A model generated the notes under the pieces. It ran no database searches. It was not told the origin of the DNA and was given only the letters and a program-made list of their open reading frames with translations. A program made the translations under genes and the position numbers. 64,000 nucleotides of DNA from an uncultured bacterium. Lineage in GTDB: Bacteria; Patescibacteriota; Gracilibacteria; Absconditabacterales; Absconditicoccaceae. Below, piece after piece: positions 1 to 8,035 of the stretch. Positions within the stretch are counted from its first letter, which is position 1, and each line of letters starts with the position of its first letter. The stretch is from positions 92,938 to 156,937 of the forward strand of contig CAMJIH010000001.1 in the NCBI GenBank assembly GCA_946405785.1, written 5' to 3'.

Positions 1-1167
1 AAAAAATGAGAAACTTGGACTGCAGAATTTTCTGATTATGCACAAGAAGGAACAACAAAAATCTATATAGATTATCCTGAACTATGAAATGTTAAAGAAG
101 GAACCGTAATTACATGTCAACAAAGTAAAGTTCAATTTAAAATAAAATCTACAAAAGACGATACAGCTGAAGTAGAAATCATTGATGCTGGTAAAGGTAA
201 AATCATTCAATATGACAGAATCCTTTGTAGAGAATTAAATAACTTTGATGAAGATGAAATCTCAGAAAAAGATAAAAAAGATATTCTTCGAGGATTAGAA
301 TATGGTTCTCACGTATTAGGAGTATCATGTACTAATTCAGCAAATCATATTAAGAGTGCTAGAGAATTCCTAGAAAACAATAATGCTAAAGATATGAAAA
401 TCTTTGCAAAGATTGAAACAGAAAACGGATTAAAGAACTTAGACGAAATCATCGCAGCTGCTGATGGTATTATCTTCGGATTTGATGCATTTCCTTCTCT
501 TAAAAAGAATGATGTAATTGATGTTATTAGAAAAGTTAAAAATGAAGGTAAACCTATTCTCTTAACAAAAGTTGCTGTAGAATATGGACAAGATTTTGAA
601 AAAGCTTTCTGAGAAGAAATATTAGACTTCAGTAAAGAAGCTGTTGATGGAATTATGCTTGAAACATTCCTTATCGAAGAAGAAGTATTTGATGCTATCG
701 AAAAGACTGGTAATATTCTTTCAGATATCGAAACAAAACTTAATGATAAAGTACTTGAAAGATTTGAAAAAGAATGAGATTTTGAAGTAAGAGATTATAT
801 TATCTATAACGCATTCAGAAGTTGAAATGAACTTTGAATCAAAACTGCTATCTGTTTTACAGAAAACGGATATACAGCATCTAGATTCTCATCATTAGCT
901 CCAAGAATTCCTGTTATTACATTTACTCAATCAAAAGAAACTTACAGATATTTAAGTCTCGTTTGGTGAGTTAAAGGATATAAGATATCTCAATCATTCA
1001 ACTATGAGAACTTAAAAAAGATCTGAAAAGAAATGATTAGAATGATTTTTAAAGGAAACATCTCACTTGATGATAAAATTCTTATTCTTCAAGCAAATGA
1101 AACAATTAATACTGAAAAATGAGATATGATTAACGGTATTGAACTATATAATTTCAAAAATATCTAA
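1..1167 (+). CDS. Divergent pyruvate kinase-like protein, 5' end outside window
   Basis: Frame 1 is open from the first base to TAA when TGA is read as Gly, giving at least 388 residues. The pyruvate kinase fold is recognisable: a segment equivalent to 'D-I-x-F-G' before the conserved strand, then AKIETENGLKNLDEI, which matches the family K-I-E-N-xx-G-xx-N-x-x-E-I. The following catalytic block M-V-A-R-G-D-L-G is replaced by IIFGFDAFP, and the A-T-Q-M-L-E-S-M block by LLTKVAVEYG. Residues that bind metal and phosphoenolpyruvate are therefore not conserved. A C-terminal nucleotide-domain-like part with a family-like stretch (AICFTENGYTASRFSSLAPR) follows. A complete canonical pyruvate kinase lies at 33790-35214, so this copy is probably a paralogue with a changed or regulatory role. 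A CGA at 289-291 falls where relatives have Phe (D-I-L-F-G), which fits Trp better than Arg. Family assignment is confident; activity is doubtful. Confidence 0.8.
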
Positions 1168-1170
1168 TAA

Positions 1171-1198
1171 AAATAGGAGTTCGCTCCTATTTTTTTTA
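1171..1198 (+). terminator. Rho-independent terminator
   Basis: A perfect 9-bp stem AAATAGGAG/CTCCTATTT closed by a TTCG tetraloop runs into eight T residues, four bases after the stop of the pyruvate kinase-like gene. Confidence 0.9.
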
Positions 1199-1269
1199 TT
1201 AAAAAAATTTTTTAACTCAATTTCTATGCTTTAATATTGAAAATAAAAGCTGAATCGCTATCTTACTAA

Positions 1270-1296
1270 TTGAATTTTTTTAAATTTTGTTATAGT
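1270..1296 (+). promoter_or_regulatory. Possible promoter giving a leaderless efp transcript
   Basis: TTGAAT (1270-1275) and TATAGT (1291-1296) are separated by 15 bases. The -10 ends only four bases before the efp ATG, so a start about seven bases downstream would fall on the ATG itself and give a leaderless mRNA. No Shine-Dalgarno sequence is present. The spacer is short, so this is a suggestion only. Confidence 0.4.
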
Positions 1297-1299
1297 CAC

Positions 1300-1854
1300 A
1301 TGGTAAAAATAGATGCTTCAAAAGTAAAAAAATGAACTGTTCTAGAAATGGACGGGCAACTTTTCGTAGTATTAGATCTTTCTTTCATGCAAATGCAACA
1401 AAGACAAGGTTCTTATACTTATAAAGTTAGAAATTTAGCAACTAATGGAGTTCAAAACGTAACAGTTAAATCAGGAATTACATTGGATCAAGCTGAAATT
1501 TCTACACAAAACGCTGTATATCTTTACAACACAGGAGATACTTACTCTTTCATGGAAAATGATACATGAGAGATTCACGAAATCCAAGCTGATACTATTG
1601 AAGATATTACAGGATACCTTAAAGATAATCTAGATGTATATCTACAAATCTATAACGGAAATGTAATCAACGTTATCCTTCCTTCAACTATTACTTATGT
1701 AATTAAAGATACAGTTCCTGGAATTAAAGGAAATAGAGCTCAATCAGGAACAAAACCTGCTACTCTTGAAACAGGTATGGAAATCCAAGTTCCTTTACAT
1801 AAAGAAATTGGAGACACTGTAACACTTAATACATTAACTGGAGGTGTTAGCTAA
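1300..1854 (+). CDS. efp: Elongation factor P
   Basis: This 184-residue protein has the usual EF-P length and three-domain layout: N-terminal KOW-like domain beginning VKIDASKVKKGTVLEMDGQLF, a middle OB domain, and the C-terminal OB domain with the signature PGIKGNRAQSGTKPATLETG. EF-P enters the ribosomal E site and relieves stalling at consecutive prolines. The loop that normally carries the modified Lys34 (P-G-K-G) reads MQQRQGSY here, so the tip lacks the lysine used by EpmA or by the YmfI/5-aminopentanol systems; an Arg is present one or two positions away. Only two of its sixteen Gly codons are TGA, far fewer than in low-expression neighbours. It has its own promoter-like sequence and terminator. 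Confidence 0.96.
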
Positions 1855-1876
1855 TATATAAGAAATATTTTTTGTT

Positions 1877-1905
1877 AAGAGGAGCTCTTCATGAACTCCT
1901 CTTTT
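1877..1905 (+). terminator. Terminator after efp
   Basis: AAGAGGAG and CTCCTCTT pair across an 11-base loop, followed by a short T-rich run, 22 bases after the efp stop. Confidence 0.7.
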
Positions 1906-1956
1906 CAAATGAAAAGAATTCCTTATAACAAAAAAGAATTTATATATCAAAAATAG

Positions 1957-2991
1957 ATGAAGCTCTGTTTTGCACCAATGGATTGAATTACTAACTGAGC
2001 AACTCGTTATATAACCGAGAATATTTTTGAGCAATATAAAGAAAAAGAAGATACACTACAAACACGAACAGAATTTATGAACGCAGATGGATTTGTTATT
2101 AACCCATGATGAGTAGCGAAACACCTTCTAACAATCCAAACAAAAAACAAACCAATAGCTCAACTCTTTTGATGAAGAAAAGAAAATCTATTAAAAGCTA
2201 CTTCACTATTAATAGAAAATTTCAAAGAAAATTTTTCTTGAATAGAATTAAATACATGATGTCCATCGAATACGGTTATGAAATGTTGAGGAGGAAGTGA
2301 TATGCTAAAACATAGACCAGAAACTTTAGATATTATTAAAGAACTTTCAAACATTCTAAAAGACTCTTGATTGACATTCTCTGTCAAATCCAGAGCTGGA
2401 TTAAATGAAGAAGATAAAAAAGAACAACTTTGATTCTTAATTGAAGTCTCTAAATATACAGATCTTTTAACTGTCCACTGAAGAACATTAAAGCAACTCT
2501 ACATGTGAGAAGCAGACTTTTATTTTATTAAAAAAGTAAAAAAAGAAGCATCTTGTCCAGTAATAGCTAATGGATGAATTACTAGCTATGAACAAGCATC
2601 AGAAAAATTTAAAGACTTTAATTGAATAATGATTGGTCAATGAGCTATAGGAAATCCTTGGATATTTACTAAACATCAACCAACATTAGACGAAAAAATA
2701 GACACAATAAAAAAACATTTATCATTAATGATAACAACAGAATTTCGGTTTGAAAAATATATTAAACCAATGAAGAACTATACATTTCCACAACCTACTA
2801 TTAAAGAATTAGAACATTTAGAAAAAGGCATTGATTATAATACTCCTTATCATTCAATTGTTGAATTTAGAAAATATGCATTCCAATATCTAAAAGGAAT
2901 ACCATGTTCTCGTGAAATAAAACAATGAATACTCCAAAAGAAGACATTCAACGAAATGTTAGAAATTTTATCTCTATTAAAGAATAAGTAA
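1957..2991 (+). CDS. dus: tRNA-dihydrouridine synthase
   Basis: This FMN-dependent enzyme reduces uridine to dihydrouridine in the tRNA D-loop. The 344-residue protein shows the family motifs in order: FAPMDGITN at the N-terminus, a substrate segment FVINPGG, the catalytic cysteine in LNTGCPS, KSRAG, TVHGR, and the phosphate-binding IANGGI and MIGQGAIGNPW. Many of these glycines are TGA. A TAG directly precedes the ATG, which fixes the start. Three bases (a TAG) separate its TAA from the next ATG, so it is probably translated together with the PriA-like gene. The short C-terminal helical domain (VEFRKYAFQYLKGIP) is the usual RNA-binding tail. The exact Dus subfamily cannot be decided by eye. 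Confidence 0.95.
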
Positions 2992-2994
2992 TAG

Positions 2995-4053
2995 ATGAAT
3001 TACGAATGTTTTGATCATTGAGATAAAAAAATATTTCTAGTAGACATGAAAAAAGAGCTAGATAAAAATTTTTCTGAACTTTTTGATAAAGGAATAAGAA
3101 AATATTTAAGTCAAAAGAAAAAAATAGGAATCTTGATCAATAAAAAAGGATTTGATTCTTGAATTATCTGTCATCATTGTTGACACATTCCACAATGTGA
3201 TCGCTGTTCTATTGCTGTTAATTATCACATCCTTCCTAGCTGAGAAAAGATTTGAATCTGTCATATCTGTAAAAAACAATACATCTACCCTAAAACTTGT
3301 GAACAATGCTGAAGTGAAGAAATTAAAGAATATGGATTAGGAACTCAAAAATTAGCAACAATATTAAAAGAACAATATTGAGCAGAAAGCTTAATTATCG
3401 AATCAGAAACCGTTAATTCAAAAAATAAAATAGAGAAATTCGAAAATAAATTAACAGAATTCTCTAATGATTGAATCACTCCTATTTGTATCGGAACATC
3501 ATTATTAACTACTCCAATAAAGAATCGAAACTTTGATCTTTTAATCTTCCTTGATGCTGATATTGGACTAAATATACCGGACTATAATGCTAATGAAAAG
3601 AACTTCTATTTCCTTTATGAAGCATTTACAAAACATTCATGTAAAAGTTTTATAGTACAAACATTAAACCCAGAACAATATAGTATTCGCTCAGCATGTA
3701 GACTTAATAAAGATGAATTCTTCTCTATAGAAAAAGAATTCCGCCAAGCAAATAATTATCCACCATTCTGAGAAATGTGTCTTATCTTATATAAAGATGA
3801 AATCGAAGAAAAACTTTATAATAAAGTAGATCAACTCTATAAAGAACTGCTTTATCTCCAAGAAAAATATCAATTAAAAGATATGGAGATTTTCACAACA
3901 CCTCCTCTAATTTATAAAGTATTCTGAAAATATAGATACAATATCATCCTAAAATGAAAAGAAGTTAGAAACTTCATGGATATCGTATATACAAAATTAT
4001 CCCTCAATAAAAAGGGATTCAAAATTAATTGGATGCCAGAAACAATGGTTTAG
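2995..4053 (+). CDS. priA: PriA C-terminal half (Zn-binding region and CTD), no helicase lobe 1
   Basis: The 352-residue product matches only the second half of primosomal protein N'. It begins in helicase lobe 2 (GILINKKGFDSG equals the family N-R-R-G-Y-A). Then come the paired zinc sites CHHC, CDRC, CHIC and CEQC, the segment GLGTQKL (family G-x-G-T-E), an equivalent of the L-D-A-D strand (FLDADIGLNIPDY), FRQANNYPPFG, and the C-terminal domain. The 3'-DNA-binding domain, winged helix and Walker A/DEAH lobe are absent, because the full dus gene lies directly upstream and a TAG precedes the ATG. It could be the C-terminal partner of a split PriA or a helicase-dead restart factor. The TAG stop overlaps the convergent rlu gene by four bases. 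Confidence 0.85.
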
Positions 4054-4952
4054 ATTTCTAAACAAACTATATTTCAAGAAGGATCTTCAAATTCTAATCT
4101 ATATGCAGTTAATTGCATAGGAGAAGAACTTTCTTTTCCATAAAGATAATCTCAAACGATAGGTAATCAATGAGAACTTAAATGATATCTAATTTGATGA
4201 GTTCTCCCTGTAAATATCTGTAAATACAATTTAATTTGTTTATCAGATATTTTTTCTATTTTTTCAATTTGAGTAATTCACATTTTAGGAGTCATATTAG
4301 GAACCTTTGCTTTAACAACTTCTTGGATAACATAAGGAAGTTTTCATTCTATCTTTCCTAAAAATACTTTTCATTCAGGTAATATTTCAGAAACCGCACG
4401 ATACCATTTCTTTAATGGTACAACATCTTTTTCTTCAAGACTTTCTGATTCTGATTTTCTTTTAAACAATTCCTTAAAATGAGCTAATCCTTTTTCAGTT
4501 TTAGCAATAATCATTAAACCATCAGTATCTTTATCTAACCTATGTAACAATCCAGCTCTAATAAAATTTCAGACGCTAGGTAAAGCCGAATAACGATGAT
4601 ATAAGAATCAAACAACACTTGGTATTAAGATATCCCAAATACTATTAGGATGAGATAAAACTCATTTAGGTTTATTAATAACTAAATAATCATCTTCCTC
4701 TTTTACTATTGGAATATCAATATCTGGAGCTTCATCAAGAATAACAGGAGAAATAAATCTTTCTAAATCATCTATTTCAATAATATCTCCTTTCTTCAAT
4801 TTATTTGATTTTTTAACAGCTTTTCAGTTAACAAGAACTCAACCTCTTTCTATAATATGATGGAAAAAATTTCTTGAATAAGAAAATTGCTTCGTTAACC
4901 ACGTATCAATTCTTTCAGATTCTCCTTCAAATACTAAAGAAACTTTTTCCAT
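4050..4952 (-). CDS. rluD: RluD-family 23S rRNA pseudouridine synthase
   Basis: This 300-residue protein has an N-terminal S4 RNA-binding domain (RIDTWLTKQF through VLVNGKAVKKSNKLKKGDIIEI) and the RluA/RluD catalytic domain. Visible motifs are VINKPKGVLSHP, GLLHRLDKDTDGLMI with the catalytic Asp of H-R-L-D, and the closing TGRTHQIRYHLSS. It converts specific rRNA uridines to pseudouridine. The symbol is by family only, since target specificity cannot be read. It ends inside the stop of the convergent priA-like gene and begins just downstream of the 6S-like RNA. Confidence 0.9.
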
Positions 4953-4966
4953 AATAATCAACTATT

Positions 4967-5119
4967 AAAAAAGACCGACTAGCCGTAACAAAGTGTATCA
5001 TCTCTCCTTAACGGAAAGGTGGGTAGCTCCTCACTATCCATACAGATAGGATTTTCGGCTCCCAGGTATAAGTTGAGATTTTTGATAGTAAACTTCACTG
5101 CGAGATAGTCAGCCTACAA
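4967..5119 (-). ncRNA. ssrS: Probable 6S RNA (SsrS-like)
   Basis: This non-coding stretch of about 150 bases folds into one long irregular rod on the minus strand. The closing stem is GGCTGACTA/TAGTCGGTC, with GU pairs that become mismatches on the plus strand. AGTG/CACT and TATC-ATCTC/GAGAT-GATA follow, then a large central bubble whose 3' strand holds a small hairpin CCTT/AAGG, then TGGGAGC/GCTACCCA and the apical hairpin CTATC/GATAG. Six T residues follow the closing stem directly. A rod with an open-promoter-like bubble and a small 3'-strand hairpin is the hallmark of 6S RNA, which sequesters RNA polymerase. The call rests on structure and not on a sequence match. SRP RNA is unlikely because its conserved GGAAG loop is absent. 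Confidence 0.55.
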
Positions 5120-5156
5120 TTTTTTTAAAGATTAACTTTCTCATTTCAATATCTCT

Positions 5157-5714
5157 TTATTTTCACATCTCTGAAATAACCCATTTTACAACATTAGGGA
5201 GGTTCTCCTCTGTTAATTTCTCAGGATAATTTCTTAATAACTCTTTTACACGGCTACTTTCAAATCAGAAATTCTGTAATGATTTAGTAACAGATTTAAA
5301 TAGCTTTTGATCCTGATCAATTTGAACTGCTTCAAATATCTTAACATTATCTTTTAACTCTAATACAATCTTTTTAGCCATTTTAGGACCAACACCTGGT
5401 ATAGATTGAAAGAATTTTGCATCTAAATTATCTACAGCATCTTTTAATTCATTTAATGGTAATTGAACAATTTGAAAAGCTGTCTTAGGTCAAACTCATG
5501 AAACTTTTAACATCATTTCAAATACTTCCTTTTGATCATAACTATCAAATGCGAAATATCAGAAAGTTTTTCTTTGATCATCAAAATAAGGATAAACAAA
5601 GAACTCTCCTTCCTTTTTTTCTCAAGAATACATTACTTGAATTCAAAAAGAAGAATTAACTAAAAAAGTTTCTTTACCTACAGTTTTAACATTTCACATA
5701 AAATAATGTAACAT
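5157..5714 (-). CDS. ruvA: Holliday junction branch migration protein RuvA
   Basis: The 185-residue protein has the RuvA domain order: an N-terminal OB fold (MLHYFMGNVKTVGKETFLVNSSFGIQV), the helix-hairpin-helix pair (VSGVGPKTAFQIV and IPGVGPKMAKKIVLELK), and a short C-terminal domain that contacts RuvB. RuvA tetramers hold the four-way junction while RuvB drives branch migration. The start at MLHYF is chosen because family members begin with M-I-x-x-I-x-G; a second ATG five codons on would lose this. It lies between dinD and the 6S-like RNA on the same strand, which suggests a small DNA-repair cluster. Confidence 0.93.
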
Positions 5715-5736
5715 TCTTATATATCAAATATAAATA

Positions 5737-6783
5737 TTATTTTCCCATAAGTTCTTTTATAAGTCTTAATCATTCAGTAGAAACTTTAAACTTTTTATCT
5801 CATAAAAGAAGATCTTCATTTCCTGGATATCATTTAATAATTTCTGCCAATCTATTGAGTACTGCAACATTATCAGGCAATGGATAACTATGAACTTTTT
5901 CTTCTACAGTTTGTTTCTCATCCATCACTTGTTTAAAATCTTTTTCTGCTAATTTCTCTGCCAGCTTTTCTTCAAATCAACGACGATCAACTCACTCTTT
6001 ATATTCTAATTCACTCAATCTTTTTCTAGCAAACTTAATATCTTCAACAGCAGGAATATCTTCAGGCATTGTTCATCATAATTCTTGGATCGTTTGTCTA
6101 ATCTTTTGCCCTACTTCAAAATGAGCTCTACTAGCATTATCTTGTCATTTAATTGATTCTCTCTTAATCTTGGCTTCAGCCTGTGTTGCACGAAAAAGGT
6201 TAGCAGCTAATTCTTCACTATTCATATGATCCAAAATATTATCCTCAGGATCAAGACGCTTTTTCTCTATAATTTCTTTCTTCTTTAATCCGTATAATCC
6301 TAGATATCAAGAATCATAAAATGTTGCATAATCACTAACTCAAGCACCTCTAGCGGTTTTAAATAGTTTCTTATTATGTTTTGTAACTTCATCTCTAAGC
6401 TCCAATCTTTTTTGATCTTCAAGATACTGAACAGACAACTCTTGCTGCCTAGTTTGTAAAGCAAAATAACTTTGTCACAATGCTACAATTTCTTTATTAG
6501 GATCAGCATTCTGAATAATAAGATAACATGCATAACGACTTAATTTTCGATTTTTAATTGCTCTTTTTGCTCAAGAACCAATACTAACTTCCTCAGAAAA
6601 TTCACTAAAATGGTTCTTTGTGGTCTGTCAACTTTTTACACATGCCGTTTCAGCCTTTTTTATTACTTTTGAAAAATTAGTAAAATCAGAATACTCCAGA
6701 ACTCTTGCTAATTCTCTAGCATGCCAATATTCCTTTCAGTATTCATTAACTCTCTTAATTTTTTCAAAAACCTGTTCATCCAT
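5737..6783 (-). CDS. dinD: DNA damage-inducible protein DinD
   Basis: The 348-residue protein aligns over its first ~270 residues with Escherichia coli DinD: WHARELARVLEYSDFTNF, GSGAKRAIKN, LSRYACYLIIQNADPNKE, GQSYFALQTRQQEL, SEELAANLFRATQ and FEVGQKIRQTIQELGGTMPE. DinD is an SOS-induced DNA-binding protein that inhibits RecA filament functions; related domains occur in phage antirepressors. A further C-terminal part (DRRGFEEKLAEKL onward, about 90 residues) has no counterpart that I recognise in the E. coli protein. CGA at 6547-6549 sits where relatives have an aromatic or hydrophobic residue (D-Y-K-L-S-R-Y), consistent with Trp. It has its own strong promoter, with repeats typical of an operator, and is followed by ruvA. 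Confidence 0.93.
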
Positions 6784-6859
6784 AACGAAACATAATATGG
6801 AATAAAACATAATATGTTATATAGAGAAACTACTTGTTTTGTCAAATATAAATAGTTTC
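6784..6859 (-). promoter_or_regulatory. dinD promoter with direct and inverted repeats
   Basis: On the minus strand TTGACA (6840-6845) and TATAAC (6816-6821) are separated by 18 bases. A 7-bp inverted repeat GAAACTA/TAGTTTC (6826-6832 and 6853-6859) flanks the -35 box. Two identical 12-mers, AAACATAATATG on the plus strand (6788-6799 and 6805-6816), lie between the -10 and the start codon at a spacing of 17 bases. These look like repressor sites, possibly for the damage response; no known LexA box sequence is recognisable. Confidence 0.65.
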
Positions 6860-6914
6860 TGTTGAAAACTAAAAGGATTTTATTATATTCACTCTTGCTA
6901 AGAAAAGATGGTAT

Positions 6915-6992
6915 GGCGGGCTTAGCTCAGTTGGTTAGAGCATCTGATTGTGGTCCAGAGGGTCATGGGTTCGAATCCCATAGCCCGCCCCA
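6915..6992 (+). tRNA. tRNA-His (GTG)
   Basis: The cloverleaf is GCGGGCT/AGCCCGC (acceptor), GCTC/GAGC (D), TCTGA/CCAGA (anticodon stem with one A-C mismatch), loop TTGTGGT and ATGGG/CCCAT (T). The anticodon is GTG. The extra G at position -1 pairs with C73, the hallmark of tRNA-His. CCA is encoded. It is transcribed divergently from dinD. Confidence 0.96.
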
Positions 6993-7041
6993 TGTAAATA
7001 TTAAGGGTATTAGCAATAGCTAATGTCTAATATAATCTAGT

Positions 7042-7071
7042 AAAATAGCAGCTTAATGCTGTTATTTTTTT
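7042..7071 (+). terminator. Terminator after tRNA-His
   Basis: AATAGCAG pairs with CTGTTATT (one GU pair), followed by seven T residues. Confidence 0.75.
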
Positions 7072-7078
7072 AATTTAA

Positions 7079-7106
7079 AAAGTAGAATGATGTAACATTC
7101 TACTTT
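7079..7106. terminator. Second hairpin between convergent units
   Basis: AAAGTAGAATG pairs with CATTCTACTTT over a 6-base loop with A and T flanks on both sides. It probably ends the collar-like gene on the minus strand. Confidence 0.65.
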
Positions 7107-7131
7107 AAACTATATAATATTTATTAAGATT

Positions 7132-7776
7132 TTATTCTTTTACACAAAACAATACCTTTGCAAATAAAGGATCTAATTTTATTGCTTCTACAGCACCTTC
7201 AGATCACCATTCTGAAGTTTTTCAAGCATTAGCTGTTTGATTACTTCATGCCAAATTATAATCAGAATCTCACTTATTTGTTGTACCATCCTGTACATTT
7301 TTTACAGCAAGAGTTGTACTAGCACTCAATCACTGAGTATCATAACCACCATATAGAATTTTATGAGAATGCTTAGGTAAATTCTTTTGTTCAATCTTGA
7401 AACTCTCATTTCCTCATAATTTCATTGATGTTCACTCATCTGTTTGTAAAGGTATTATATATCTATCTTTTCATCATCAAGTCCATTGAGTCCACCCTTT
7501 AGGACATGGGTTACCCTCACTTCAAGCATAAATAATAACAGTTCATTTAGGAATTGTTGAATCTTTTAAATTAGCATTCACTGATGACGTAAATCATCCC
7601 ATAGCTTCTATTAAACCATTCCACTTTGCTTGTTCTAATACCCTGTTAGGTGGATCAATTCTCAAACCACTAAGTGTAAATTCAGCAGCAAAAGCACCAA
7701 GAAAGAATACTCAACAAACAGCTAGTCATGCAAATATTCATTTCCATGTAGATTTCTCAAAAAACGAATTTTTCAT
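7132..7776 (-). CDS. Secreted or membrane-anchored protein with tail-collar-like domain
   Basis: The 214-residue product starts with a hydrophobic segment (GIFAGLAVCGVFFLGAFAAEF), a signal peptide or anchor. A short spacer precedes a domain with the pattern GTVIIYAGSEGNPCPKGWTQ, then NLPKHSHKILYGG and a C-terminal DPLFAKVLFCVKE. The pairing of a P-x-G-W segment with L-P-x-H-x-H is typical of phage tail-collar and short tail-fibre tips, which are also reused in bacterial surface proteins. It is glycine-rich with runs of TGA codons. It lies just downstream of the giant Cys-rich surface gene, so it may belong to the same cell-surface system. Its function is unknown. Confidence 0.6.
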
Positions 7777-7824
7777 TATTATATATTATTAAATAAAAGT
7801 AAACATTATTCACAAAAAGCCGCA

Positions 7825-8001
7825 TTAACACTTCATTCCACTACAAGCACAATATAAACTACATTCAAGCAAATTCATATATAATCTTATCTCTAAAAAT
7901 AAACTTATTATACTTATATCACACACATCTCTTACATTATTGTGATCATCAGTACACCAGTAATGATTATCAGCATCACGATACCACAAACCTCCTAAAC
8001 T
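7825..8001 (-). pseudogene. Coding-like remnant downstream of the Cys-rich surface gene
   Basis: A 58-codon open stretch reads GLWYRDADNHYWCTDDHNN and then VCD, with the Trp/Cys/Asp-rich style of the large neighbour, but it lies in another frame and is cut off upstream by a TAA. There is no plausible ATG; AGGAGG occurs but abuts a TTG. It looks like a frameshifted tail piece left from a longer or duplicated copy of the 8036-12370 gene. Chance cannot be excluded. Confidence 0.3.
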
Positions 8002-8035
8002 TTATATTAGATTAAGATCCCTTTCTTTGAGAGGA

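Noticed and set aside
394-612. Short ORFs of the supplied track inside real genes (e.g. 394-612, 1348-1569, 14430-14627, 34627-34938)
   Set aside because: They are pieces of longer genes cut at TGA. Reading TGA as Gly restores complete genes with family-typical lengths.
1909-1956. Mini-ORF MKRIPYNKKEFIYQK directly before dus
   Set aside because: Fifteen codons ending in TAG at the dus ATG, overlapping the efp terminator flank; it is probably a chance frame, although an upstream regulatory ORF cannot be excluded.
7132-7776. Prophage remnant suggested by the tail-collar-like protein and DinD/antirepressor homology
   Set aside because: No capsid, terminase, integrase or attachment repeats lie nearby. 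The collar-like gene has a bacterial signal peptide and DinD is a cellular family.
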